Below, piece after piece: positions 41,543 to 50,126 of a stretch of DNA of 64,000 nt. Both the position numbers and the translations under genes were made by a program. Origin of the DNA: a bacterium (GTDB lineage Bacteria > Vulcanimicrobiota > Xenobia > Xenobiales > JADMJV01); assembly GCA_018266105.1 (NCBI GenBank), contig JAFEBA010000057.1, positions 1 to 64,000 on the forward strand, written 5' to 3'. The stretch's first letter is position 1; each line of letters opens with the position of its first letter. The notes under the pieces were generated by a model that was given only the letters and a program-made list of their open reading frames with translations, was not told the DNA's origin and did not search any database.

Positions 41543-42937
41543 ATGAAACCGAAAGAGATTCGGGAAGCGGGTATTCCCGCCGGTAAGCCCCTGCGTTGGG
41601 TGCAGATGGGCCTGGGCGAAGCCAGTAAGTCGGGCCTTAAGAAGAATCAAATCGTAGAGCGCCTGCAGGCCCTGGCGGCTGATCCCCAGGCCCACGTGAA
41701 CGATCCGATTTTCGGCGCGGTGGCACGTGCGATTTTGGAAGAGGCGGACGTTCCGAAGTTCTCCGAGCGTCCCGAGCCCGCCCCTTACCGCCAGTGGGGA
41801 ATGGATCTGGACGAACTGAGCATTGGGCAGATGCGCAATGCTTGCCGGTTGCCTGTGGCCGTTGCCGGGGCTTTGATGCCCGACGCTCACGTTGGCTATG
41901 GACTGCCCATCGGGGGGGTGCTGGCCACGCGCAAGGCAGTCATCCCCTATGCCGTTGGGGTGGATATCGCCTGTCGCATGAAGCTCACGGTGACGGATAT
42001 ACCGGTGAAGGAACTGGAGACTCAGAAACAGCACCTCATTCACGTGCTGGAGGAGCAGACCCGTTTCGGAGTGGGAGCGACCTTCCGTAAGCCTCACGAT
42101 CATGCCGCCATGGATCAGGATTGGTCGGTGACGCCCTTGACCGGCCGGCTTAAAGAGAAGGCTCGCAATCAGTTGGGCACCAGCGGTTCAGGCAATCATT
42201 TCGTGGAGTACGGAGTCTTTCGCCTGAGCCAACCAGATCTGGGACTGCCGGCTGGCGAGTACGTTGCCATCCTTTCCCACAGCGGCAGCCGTGGCAGCGG
42301 AGCCGAGGTGGCCGCCTATTACAGCCAGCTGGCCAAAGATCTGCATCCCGAACTGCCCAACGAGCTGAAGAACCTGGCCTGGCTTGATCTGGACAGCGAG
42401 CCGGGTCAGGAGTACTGGGCCGCCATGAATCTCATGGGTGACTATGCGGCTGCCAATCATGCTGTGATCCATCGGGAAATGGTGCGCGCCCTGAAAGCCA
42501 GGGTGCTGGCGGATGTGGAGAACCACCACAATTTCGCCTGGAAAGAGTTCCACAACGGCGAGGAGCTGATTGTGCACCGTAAGGGTGCAACTCCGGCCGG
42601 CAAAGGCGTACTCGGGGTCATTCCTGGCTCGATGGCCAGCCCAGCCTATGTCGTGCGCGGTCTGGGTCAGCCCGAGTCGCTCATGTCCGCGTCGCACGGT
42701 GCGGGCCGGGCCATGTCTCGCACCGAGGCCACGCGCACATTCCGCTGGAAGGATGTGCGCCATCTTCTGGATGAGGCGGGGGTGACGCTGGTCTCGGCCG
42801 GCATTGACGAGAATCCTCGGGTCTACAAGGATATTCGTGAGGTGATGCGGGCTCAGGAGGACCTGGTCGAGATCGTGGGTCAGTTCAGCCCCAAGATCGT
42901 GAAGATGGCGCCCGAGGGCGAGAAGGCCGAAGACTAA
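41543..42937 (+). CDS. rtcB: RtcB RNA ligase
   Basis: This encodes 464 residues. RtcB signatures are GLPIGGVLAT, GVDIACRM (metal site), GTSGSGNHF, ILSHSGSRG, VENHHNFAW, HRKGATPAG, and SASHGAGRAMSR with the guanylylated His. It joins 2',3'-cyclic phosphate and 5'-OH RNA ends using GTP and Mn, for tRNA or rRNA repair. RtcA is not seen here. The 3' end overlaps proA by 4 bases. Confidence 0.96.
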   Translation: MKPKEIREAGIPAGKPLRWVQMGLGEASKSGLKKNQIVERLQALAADPQAHVNDPIFGAVARAILEEADVPKFSERPEPAPYRQWGMDLDELSIGQMRNACRLPVAVAGALMPDAHVGYGLPIGGVLATRKAVIPYAVGVDIACRMKLTVTDIPVKELETQKQHLIHVLEEQTRFGVGATFRKPHDHAAMDQDWSVTPLTGRLKEKARNQLGTSGSGNHFVEYGVFRLSQPDLGLPAGEYVAILSHSGSRGSGAEVAAYYSQLAKDLHPELPNELKNLAWLDLDSEPGQEYWAAMNLMGDYAAANHAVIHREMVRALKARVLADVENHHNFAWKEFHNGEELIVHRKGATPAGKGVLGVIPGSMASPAYVVRGLGQPESLMSASHGAGRAMSRTEATRTFRWKDVRHLLDEAGVTLVSAGIDENPRVYKDIREVMRAQEDLVEIVGQFSPKIVKMAPEGEKAED

Positions 42938-44172
42938 CGGATCTGGCCCTGGCCCTCGACCCAATATTTGTAGGTGGTCAGTTCGTCCAGTCCCACCGGT
43001 CCGCGGGCATGCATTTTCTGGGTAGAGATCCCGATTTCGGCTCCAAAGCCAAATTCGCCGCCGTCGGTGAAGCGGGTTGAGGCATTCAGGTTGACCGTGC
43101 AGGCGTCGACCTCGCGCTGAAAGCGGCGGGCGGCCTCCAGGTCCTGCGTCAAAATGCACTCGGTATGGCCGGTCCCGTGGAGGGCGATATGCTCCAGAGC
43201 CTCATCCAGCCCGCGGACCACGCGCACATTCAAGATCAGATCCATCGACTCGGTGTCCCAGTTCTCGGGGCTGGCAGCCTGGGCCCAGGGCCAGATCTCC
43301 AGAGTGCGAGGGCAGCCCTGCACGCGCACTCTGGGTCGCAGTTCGGGCTCCAACAGCCGCGCCGCCGCCTCGGCCACGGCCTGGTCCAGCAATAAGGTCT
43401 CCAGCGAGTTACAAACGGCCGGTCGGGAGCACTTGGAGTTTACAATCACGGGCACGGCCGCCGACAGATCGGCGCTGGGGTGCACATAGAGGTGGCAGAC
43501 TCCGACTCCCGTTTCCAGCACCGGCACGGTGGATGTCTCCACCACCCGCTTGATCAGCTCCGCGCCGCCGCGGGGGATCATCAGGTCGACCAGTCCATTC
43601 ATGCGGGCCAGGGTGGTGATGGACTCGTGGCTCAAGTCGGCCACGCCCGCGATGGCTTCGGCCGGAAGGCCCGCTTCCACCAGGCATTCTTGAATGATTT
43701 TGACCAGGGCTTGATTGGAATGGAGGGCCGAGCGGGAGCCGCGCAACAGGGCTCCGTTGCCGGACTTGATGGCCAGGCAGGCGGATTCCACCGTGACATT
43801 TGGACGGGCTTCATAGACCACGCAGAGCACACCCAGGGGCACTCGCACTTTGCGAATGAGCAGGCCGTTGGGTCGGGTCCAGGCAGTTTCGCGACCGACC
43901 GGGTCGGTCAGGCGCGAAACCTGTTCTGCTCCAGCCGCCATCCCCTCGACGCGCTCAGGCGTCAGGCGCAGACGGTCAAGCAGCGCGACACTGAGGCCGG
44001 CGGCGGCCCCGGCTTCACAGTCCAGCTCATTGGCGGCCAGCAGCTCCGTCTGTCGAGCGCGGAGCTGGCTGGCCAGCTGCAAGAGAATGCGGTCTTTCTG
44101 GCCGGTGGCCAGCCAGGCCAGTCGACGGCTGGCCTTTTTGCAGGCCTCGGCCTGTTCACGCAAGATGCTCAT
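42934..44172 (-). CDS. proA: ProA, gamma-glutamyl phosphate reductase
   Basis: This encodes 412 residues of the aldehyde dehydrogenase fold. It shows PLGVLCVVYEARPNVTVE, the catalytic Cys in CSRPAVCNSLETLL, and DGGEFGFGAEIGISTQKMHARGP. With NADPH it reduces gamma-glutamyl phosphate to the semialdehyde, the second step of proline synthesis. Its ATG overlaps the proB stop as ATGA, so proBA is a coupled operon. The middle, with REDLRARERY-type text, belongs to proB and not here. Confidence 0.97.
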   Translation of the reverse strand: MSILREQAEACKKASRRLAWLATGQKDRILLQLASQLRARQTELLAANELDCEAGAAAGLSVALLDRLRLTPERVEGMAAGAEQVSRLTDPVGRETAWTRPNGLLIRKVRVPLGVLCVVYEARPNVTVESACLAIKSGNGALLRGSRSALHSNQALVKIIQECLVEAGLPAEAIAGVADLSHESITTLARMNGLVDLMIPRGGAELIKRVVETSTVPVLETGVGVCHLYVHPSADLSAAVPVIVNSKCSRPAVCNSLETLLLDQAVAEAAARLLEPELRPRVRVQGCPRTLEIWPWAQAASPENWDTESMDLILNVRVVRGLDEALEHIALHGTGHTECILTQDLEAARRFQREVDACTVNLNASTRFTDGGEFGFGAEIGISTQKMHARGPVGLDELTTYKYWVEGQGQIR

Positions 44173-45263
44173 GTGCTCTCCCGGGCATAAAGATGGTCGC
44201 GGTGTACAGCCTCTGGGTGGCCGCGATAACCGAGCAATTCCTCCAGGCGGCTGGAGGGCTGACCTTTGAGCTTCTGAAGTTCGTGGCTGGGGTAGTTAAC
44301 CAGTCCGCGGCCCTTCTCGTGCCCATCCGGATCGATCAGGCTGACCAGGTCCCCGATGCCGAATTCACCTTCGATCTGGCGAATGCCCACCGGTAGCACG
44401 CTGCTTCCGCCCAGCAGAGCTCGGGTTGCTCCTGCGTCCAGATGCAGTTTCCCTCTGGGGGCACCGCCGGCGGCCAGCCAGCGCTTGCGGCTGTTGAGGC
44501 GGCGGCCACCGGGCACGAACCGTGTTCCCACGTCTTCCCCCTGAACCACTCGAAGAATCACATCCGTCTCCTGGGCTCGGGCAATGACCATAGAAGTGCC
44601 GCATTCCAGCGCTACTTTGGCGGCTTCCAGTTTGGATAGCATCCCACCCGTGCCGCCTCGGGAAGTTTCGCTGCGCACCAGTCCCATAATCTCGGGGGTG
44701 ATGGCCTCCACCAGGGGCAGCCGCCGTGCCGGCTCCTGCGAAAAGTCCAGCAGCCCGGGCGCCTGAGTCAGGTTGATGACCATTTCCGCATCTAGCAGCG
44801 CACCTACGAGGCACGAAAGAATGTCGTTGTCTCCGAAGCGAATCTCGGTTACGGCCACCGAATCGTTCTCATTGATTACTGGCAGCACGCCCGCCTGCAG
44901 CAGGGTGACCAGGGTGTGACGGGCGTTCAGATAGCGCTCACGAGCGCGCAGGTCCTCGCGCGTCAGGAGCACCTGAGCCACCTGAACTTCCAGCAGGTCG
45001 AAAAGGCGCCTCCAGACGTTCATCAGTTCAACCTGGCCCAGGGCGGCCAGAGCCTGCTTCTCGCGCAGATTCTCCTGGCCGGTCTTGAGCAGGCTGCGGC
45101 CCATACCCACCGCTCCCGAACTGACCACAACCACTTCCCAGCCCAGGTCTCGCAGTTCTCGAATCTGACGTGCCAGCGACATCAACAGGGCACCCTGCAG
45201 TCTGCCTTCGCTTCCCAGCATAACGGCTGTGCCGCATTTGACCACCACTCTGCGAGATTTCAT
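44169..45263 (-). CDS. proB: ProB, glutamate 5-kinase
   Basis: This encodes 364 residues from ATG 45263; the frame to 45491 is an unlikely extension over the divergent gene. The amino acid kinase fold has RRVVVKCGTAV, VVVSSGAVGMG, INENDSVA and FGDNDILS. A C-terminal PUA domain follows (about 275-355, with GIRQIEGEFGIGDLVSLID). It phosphorylates glutamate, the first step of proline synthesis, and in the family is inhibited by proline. No leader or attenuator was seen upstream. Confidence 0.97.
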   Translation of the reverse strand: MKSRRVVVKCGTAVMLGSEGRLQGALLMSLARQIRELRDLGWEVVVVSSGAVGMGRSLLKTGQENLREKQALAALGQVELMNVWRRLFDLLEVQVAQVLLTREDLRARERYLNARHTLVTLLQAGVLPVINENDSVAVTEIRFGDNDILSCLVGALLDAEMVINLTQAPGLLDFSQEPARRLPLVEAITPEIMGLVRSETSRGGTGGMLSKLEAAKVALECGTSMVIARAQETDVILRVVQGEDVGTRFVPGGRRLNSRKRWLAAGGAPRGKLHLDAGATRALLGGSSVLPVGIRQIEGEFGIGDLVSLIDPDGHEKGRGLVNYPSHELQKLKGQPSSRLEELLGYRGHPEAVHRDHLYAREST

Positions 45264-45313
45264 GGATTGGCCGTTCGGCAGGTTGAGTGCGCCTGCCTCC
45301 AGTAGCTGTGGCC

Positions 45314-45958
45314 ATGCTCTCCCTTTCCGATCTCGGGGTTGGGCTCCAAAATTTGGGGCATCGCAGCTGGTGGTCCATGCGCTACGCGGCCCGCTGGGGC
45401 TTGCATTCCTGGTACTGGCGACTGGGCTACGCGCTCTGGTTGGAGAGTTGGCGAGGACCCGCCCATCGCCTGGGCCAGAATCTGGAGCCACCTCCCGGTT
45501 TTGAGGTGGAGGACTTCATCTACGGAGAGACACCCCTGGGGACGGCCCACATTCTTCTGGAGTGGGCCGGACTGAAAGAGGGGCAGCATTTTTGCGAAAT
45601 CGGCTGCGGCCGGGGGGTGACCGGACTGGTTGCAGCCTACGTCTTTGGGGCCCGCGTCAGCGGCGTCGAAGTCGTGCCGGCCCTGGCCGAGAAGGCTCGT
45701 TGGCTGGCCAGGGCTTTGCAAATCCAGGTCGAGGTTCGAGAGCAAGGGCCCTATCCAGTCGCCGACCTCTATTTTCTGACCCCAACCACCTGGAGCCAGG
45801 AAAACTGGCGTAGAGTGGTCGGTGAGCTAGAAAAAGCGCCCGGGGGGAGCCGGGCGCTGGTTCTGAGTCAGGCCTTGCCTGGTTGGCGGCTCGAGCAGAA
45901 GCGCTCCTTGCCGTTCAGTTGGGGGCCAAATCGAGTCTTTTTATGCGTTAAGTCTTGA
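45314..45958 (+). CDS. SAM-dependent methyltransferase-like protein
   Basis: This encodes 214 residues from ATG 45314; a GTG at 45287 would add 9 residues. A Trp/Tyr/Arg-rich N-terminus is followed by motif I, HFCEIGCGRGVTG, and the acidic end of strand 2 in VSGVEVVPAL. This is a class I methyltransferase fold. No substrate can be inferred. Its end overlaps the degenerate GGDEF gene by 11 bases. Confidence 0.72.
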   Translation: MLSLSDLGVGLQNLGHRSWWSMRYAARWGLHSWYWRLGYALWLESWRGPAHRLGQNLEPPPGFEVEDFIYGETPLGTAHILLEWAGLKEGQHFCEIGCGRGVTGLVAAYVFGARVSGVEVVPALAEKARWLARALQIQVEVREQGPYPVADLYFLTPTTWSQENWRRVVGELEKAPGGSRALVLSQALPGWRLEQKRSLPFSWGPNRVFLCVKS

Positions 45959-46421
45959 GTGCGTCGCGCAGTTGGCCCAGCATCAGCTTGAGGGCGCCGT
46001 CTTCGGTGGAGGCATCTTTTTGCGACTTACCCGAGAAGACTTTGATCGAGCGGCGCACGTTGCAGCCAAAGCCACCTGTGCCATCGGGATGCTCGAAAGT
46101 GATCTCGGAAAACATTTTGCGCACCTTGCCTGAGGCCGTTTCCACGCCGCTCAGGGGGGTTTCCGGAAGCAGGTAGAGCACGCCGCTTTGATAGCGAATG
46201 CCCTTGTCGACTGAGCGCATGACTTGGGAGCAGACGCTGGCCAGCCGCTTCAGAATCGGATAGTGCATGTCGGCACTGATTTCCGGTGGGATGTCCGGCT
46301 CAACCAGGAATAGACCCAGATCCCAGCCATAGCGGCGGGCCCGTTCCATTTCGTAGCGCAACTCGTTGAGCAGCTCGCTTTCGGCAACGAGCTTGGTCAG
46401 CCGATCTTCGGGTAATGGCAT
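45948..46421 (-). CDS. degenerate GGDEF-domain protein
   Basis: This encodes 157 residues. The fold is that of a diguanylate cyclase domain: RYGWDLGLFLVEPDI at the start and RYQSGVLYLLPETPL at 76-90. In active enzymes the latter reads RXGGDEFXXLLPXT. Here the GGDEF slot is Q-S-G-V-L, so it should not make c-di-GMP. It lacks a sensor domain. It might bind nucleotide or act as a scaffold. Confidence 0.68.
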   Translation of the reverse strand: MPLPEDRLTKLVAESELLNELRYEMERARRYGWDLGLFLVEPDIPPEISADMHYPILKRLASVCSQVMRSVDKGIRYQSGVLYLLPETPLSGVETASGKVRKMFSEITFEHPDGTGGFGCNVRRSIKVFSGKSQKDASTEDGALKLMLGQLRDALKT

Positions 46422-46467
46422 AACACCTCGGTCCCCTCTATAAGTCGAGAACTGCTTTGTGGTCGAA

Positions 46468-46497
46468 AGACCGGTCCCCTGCTAGTGGGTCCGGTCT
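46468..46497 (-). terminator. possible terminator dyad after the 46511 gene
   Basis: AGACCGG (46468-46474) pairs with CCGGTCT (46491-46497), and CCC with GGG inside. The T-run on the minus strand is short (TCTTTC), so termination would be weak. Confidence 0.4.
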
Positions 46498-46510
46498 GCC
46501 GGGTTTGGAC

Positions 46511-47191
46511 TCAGCCGTTGCTGAACTTATCCTTCAACCAACCATCCACTACGTTCTTATATTGGCCATAGAGGATGCCCAGATACAGGGTCGATCCGAT
46601 GGTCTGCAGGGTGGGCTGAGCCAGCAAACCAGAGGAGATGAGGAGGCCGCCACTGAGCAGTTTGGCCGCCCCCAGGAGGGGGGTGGCGCCTACGCGGCGA
46701 TCGGGCAACATGTCTTCGACCCCGTCACAAATGGCCCCCAGGCCTGCGGCTTCGGCCGACCACTGGCCCAGAGGGTAGGCTTGTGCCACGGCGGGAGCCA
46801 GGCCCTGGGTGAGACTGGCGGTCGCGCCCAGCATGGCGCTGGTGCCCCCCATGATGCTGAGTGAGCCGTGGAGCTTTTCGCCTTGACGCAGGCTGCGCAC
46901 GCCCTGGTAGAGTTCGCTGGCGCCCAGCACCAGACTGGCCGCGCCCACACCGATGGTGGCGGCGCGATAAGAGGCCGAAGCGGTCTGGCCTGCTTCCAAC
47001 ACGTGCTGAAACATTTTGCCGTGTTCATCCAGGACTTCCATCACCACACGGCCCGAGTTCTCAAACAACTCGGCCCAGTCCTCAACCTGGTGGGCCCTGT
47101 CGCCGGGTTGCCCTGTGGGAGGCTGGGAGGGTTGATTTCCCGGCAGGTTCCTACGCGGCACGCCCCCGGGATTGGGTGGTTGCATCTGCAT
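46511..47191 (-). CDS. glycine-zipper protein without signal peptide, second example
   Basis: This encodes 226 residues from ATG 47191 (MQMQPPNPGG). ATGs at 47203 and 47185 are alternatives, and a much longer frame to 47605 lies inside the neighbouring peptidase. A Pro/Gln/Asn-rich N-terminus is followed by an acidic helix and Gly/Ala-rich hydrophobic segments (ATIGVGAASLVLGASELYQG, then GAAKLLSGGLLISSGLLAQ). The architecture and N-terminus resemble the protein at 32685-33260. The upstream element at 47201-47232 places a start point close to the ATG, so the mRNA may be leaderless. Function is unknown. Confidence 0.65.
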   Translation of the reverse strand: MQMQPPNPGGVPRRNLPGNQPSQPPTGQPGDRAHQVEDWAELFENSGRVVMEVLDEHGKMFQHVLEAGQTASASYRAATIGVGAASLVLGASELYQGVRSLRQGEKLHGSLSIMGGTSAMLGATASLTQGLAPAVAQAYPLGQWSAEAAGLGAICDGVEDMLPDRRVGATPLLGAAKLLSGGLLISSGLLAQPTLQTIGSTLYLGILYGQYKNVVDGWLKDKFSNG

Positions 47192-47200
47192 ACTTTTACC

Positions 47201-47232
47201 CATGTATTGCAGATGTCTGAAAAATTCCTGAA
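47201..47232 (-). promoter_or_regulatory. promoter-like element of the shared set (copy 3)
   Basis: On the minus strand it starts TTCAGGAATTTTTCAG with TACATG at 27-32. Position 1 is 41 bases before the chosen ATG. It lies in the short gap after the M14 peptidase gene. Confidence 0.5.
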
Positions 47233-47238
47233 AAGCTT

Positions 47239-48996
47239 TTAGGGGAGCACCTCGGCTGACCTGAACACCGGATAAAGATTGAACTTCTGGTCGTAGGAAG
47301 GATGGTGGCGATAGAAAAAGTCCAGGCGGGCCCGTGGGTTTTGGGCGAACTCCGGTTCGTTGGCCAGTTTCTGCAAGAATTCGGCGGCGATATCCGGGCG
47401 TTGAGCCATCATCTCCTGGCCGACCCGCTCGGCCACATACTCTTCCATGTACTCTTTCTGTTCGAAGTATCCGTTGAAGAAGCCCCAACTGAGCAACGAG
47501 TCGGGAGCGGTGGGCTCGAGCAGTGCCAGCAGCAGTCGCGAATTGGGTTGGGCAATGGGTACCCACAGGCTGCCTGGAGCTAAGGTCTGGTTCTCCGTGC
47601 GCCACTGACCCTTCACGGTCAGTTGCTGGCGCCCCTCAAAGGAGCGCTTCCCAAAGTCAGCGCTGTCTGCTCGAAAAGCTTCCAGCGGCCGAGCGCTGAG
47701 CCCGTTTTCCAGGGTTCGGAATTGAAGGTTATGGAGCTTAAGCTTCTCGGCCAGCAGGCTGGCCAGAGCCGCGGGCACCAGGTAGCCTCCCCGCGGTGCC
47801 TCGCAAAGGCGATCCGGAATGACCTCATCGTAGAAGGGGATTTTCCAGATTTCGGGCGTTTTGCTGTCGTAGCTCAGGGCCGCGGCCTGCCCAGAGATCT
47901 GAGAGGCTCGCTTCTTGTAGGCGTAACCGGGGAAGTAAATCTCGCGAAAATGCTCGGTGTTCTTGTGTGAAAGAGCGATGGTCTGGCCGCCCAGGTTGAT
48001 CGAGCCGCGATCGGCCAGGGCCGCCGTCTGCTGCCAGCTAACGCCGTCGCGGCCGGCCAGTTCCACCAGCGCCAGAATGATTTTTCGAGTGATATCCACG
48101 CGCCGGGCATAGTCCTTCCAGGAGTGGGTTTCCACCAGCATGGAAAGCCGATTGTGCAGGGCCCAGTAACCGGTGGAGAACCGCGGTGTGTAGGCGCCAT
48201 CCGAAAAGCCTGAGGCGGGGTTTTCGGGATCTCGCAAGGACGGGTAGAAATCCAGCGCCATGACGCCCTGGTCGGTCAGGCGCCGGTTGAGATCCTTTTG
48301 CAGGGCTTTGCCCAGTGGCTGCAGGTGAGGGTCGCCAACGAAGATGGGTTCAACCAGATTGGCCACCTCGGGCTGAAATTCGGCTCCGTCGGTGACGTGC
48401 ATATCCACATACAGGATGGGATCCCAGCGGTTGAGCAGGCCCAACATGGCCTGCATCTCGGGAGCTTCGGCCTTGGTATAATCTCGGTTCAGATTCAGAT
48501 TTTGTGAGGTGACGCGCCAGCCCATTTCCTCCGGGCCCACCTGGTTGGGTCGGTTCCAACGTCCGAAGCGCTCGTGTCCATCCACATTGAACACCGGCAC
48601 GAAGACCACCACCACCTGACGCAGGCCGTCGTTTTCCAGCAGCTGGCGCAGGGCCAGAAAGCCCGCGTCCTTGCCGTCAATTTCGCCGGAGTGAATTCCA
48701 CCCTGGAAGAGCAGCACGGGAACTCCGTTGGCATGGGCTTGCTCGGGAGTCAGGTAGCCGGTCTGAGAGGCCACCAGCACCTGCATGGGCCTGCCCTCTG
48801 GCGTTTTGCCGAAGCTGCTGGTGCTGCAATACTGCGGCCAGCGCTCCACAAAGGCCTGGCATAGACGCGGCACCTCTTCGTAACGTCCGGTGCGTAGGAA
48901 CCCGGACTCTTCGGCCTGGGTCTTGAGGTTTTCAGGCGTGGCCCAGCTCGGCCCCACCAGGGAGAGGGCGGTCAGGCAAGACAGAAGAATTTTCAT
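47239..48996 (-). CDS. exported M14-family zinc carboxypeptidase-like protein
   Basis: This encodes 585 residues with a signal peptide (1-19). The zinc ligands are His102 and Glu105 in GGIHSGEIDGKD and His200 in DMHVTDGAEF. The catalytic Glu289 lies in LVETHSWKDY. The catalytic domain covers about 25-310, and a long C-terminal region of unknown fold ends the protein. It should cleave peptides or peptidoglycan stems in the envelope. It is one of several secreted hydrolases in this region. Confidence 0.88.
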   Translation of the reverse strand: MKILLSCLTALSLVGPSWATPENLKTQAEESGFLRTGRYEEVPRLCQAFVERWPQYCSTSSFGKTPEGRPMQVLVASQTGYLTPEQAHANGVPVLLFQGGIHSGEIDGKDAGFLALRQLLENDGLRQVVVVFVPVFNVDGHERFGRWNRPNQVGPEEMGWRVTSQNLNLNRDYTKAEAPEMQAMLGLLNRWDPILYVDMHVTDGAEFQPEVANLVEPIFVGDPHLQPLGKALQKDLNRRLTDQGVMALDFYPSLRDPENPASGFSDGAYTPRFSTGYWALHNRLSMLVETHSWKDYARRVDITRKIILALVELAGRDGVSWQQTAALADRGSINLGGQTIALSHKNTEHFREIYFPGYAYKKRASQISGQAAALSYDSKTPEIWKIPFYDEVIPDRLCEAPRGGYLVPAALASLLAEKLKLHNLQFRTLENGLSARPLEAFRADSADFGKRSFEGRQQLTVKGQWRTENQTLAPGSLWVPIAQPNSRLLLALLEPTAPDSLLSWGFFNGYFEQKEYMEEYVAERVGQEMMAQRPDIAAEFLQKLANEPEFAQNPRARLDFFYRHHPSYDQKFNLYPVFRSAEVLP

Positions 48997-49039
48997 TCTG
49001 CCGCCTTCGCCCCCGCCCTCGTTCCCCTTGCAGGCTATT

Positions 49040-50020
49040 TCAAGGCAAGAAGCTACGAACCAACAGGATGGTTCGCTGATCGGTCTCGATGTGTGTATGG
49101 TCGGTGGCTACCGTGCCCGTCCCCACCGGCATCAGCTGAGGGGGATTGGCGCTTGCAACCGTCACCAGTCCATCGTCGGTGCTCACCCCCAGCAGGCTGT
49201 TGGCCCGAGCGAAGGTGCCAAGGTCCGTGCCCGCCACGGTGTAGTAGTCCGCCTGGGGATGGTTATTGATATTGCCGACCGCGTTGAGCACGCCCAGGAA
49301 CTGTGAATCGGTTCGCAGGTCGGTGATGCCCTGAGACTGCAGGCTGACCTTGCTGGGGTTGCCGTCCGCATTGGTGAACCCACCCTGGTTCAGGAGGCCG
49401 ACCACCAGCGTTTGGGTGACCAGGTCCGCGCTCTGGACGGCATTCGCTACCGGTGAGCCAAAGTGGGGTGTCGCCAGCGTCACCACCTTGTTGCCGCTGG
49501 CGGCGATGGGCAGCACGTTGGTCTGTACCGAGGCGCGAATCACCAGCCCGCCCATGCTGTGGCCAATGAAAGACCAGGTGGGGTGGCTGACGCCCGGGTT
49601 CAGGAGCTGTAGAGCTGCTGTAAAGTAGGTGGAATTTGGAGTGATGCCATCCTGGGTATCATACTCGAAGCCAAACACGACACTGGCTTTGCCTTGCTGC
49701 AGCAGATCCTCAGCCATCAAGGTGAAGGTGCCGTCACGGATGTCACTGCCCAGCCCGTGAACGAAGATGGTGGGATGGTTGCCCAGGGCGGGTATGGTTC
49801 CGGTCTGGCTGCCCAGACTGACGATCTTGTTCCAGGTCTGAGTGGAAGGCTCGAAAACGTATAGATTATAGGTGTTCCAGTTCAGGTGGGAGGGGAGCTG
49901 GTTGGTCGGGTCGGCGAGAGTTTCGGGGTCGCTGGCACTCCCGCAACCGAGAGTAAAGACTGCCAGAAGGCAGATCAGCCTGATTAAAATGCGTTTAATG
50001 GACTTCTCCTTTAAGGCCAA
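49040..50020 (-). CDS. exported alpha/beta-hydrolase (lipase-like) lipoprotein
   Basis: This encodes 326 residues from the conventional TTG at 50020. A better start may be ATT at 49999: AAAGGAG ends 6 bases before it, inside the longer reading, and it yields a compact lipoprotein signal with KRILIRLICLLAVFTLGC (lipobox Cys). The nucleophile elbow is GHSMGG, the oxyanion loop is FVHGLGS, and a late His-Asp region is TDHTHIETD. The fold matches PGAP1-like and lactonizing lipases. It likely acts on lipids or esters at the cell surface. Confidence 0.83.
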   Translation of the reverse strand: MALKEKSIKRILIRLICLLAVFTLGCGSASDPETLADPTNQLPSHLNWNTYNLYVFEPSTQTWNKIVSLGSQTGTIPALGNHPTIFVHGLGSDIRDGTFTLMAEDLLQQGKASVVFGFEYDTQDGITPNSTYFTAALQLLNPGVSHPTWSFIGHSMGGLVIRASVQTNVLPIAASGNKVVTLATPHFGSPVANAVQSADLVTQTLVVGLLNQGGFTNADGNPSKVSLQSQGITDLRTDSQFLGVLNAVGNINNHPQADYYTVAGTDLGTFARANSLLGVSTDDGLVTVASANPPQLMPVGTGTVATDHTHIETDQRTILLVRSFLP

Positions 50021-50126
50021 GCTAGCCGGGGGATGCCCTATTTTGGCGTTCCAGTCCTACTTAGGCACGGGCTCGCCATACCGCCTGGATAGTACGCCAG
50101 TCTCAACCCTGCCCGGTCGGGCATGT

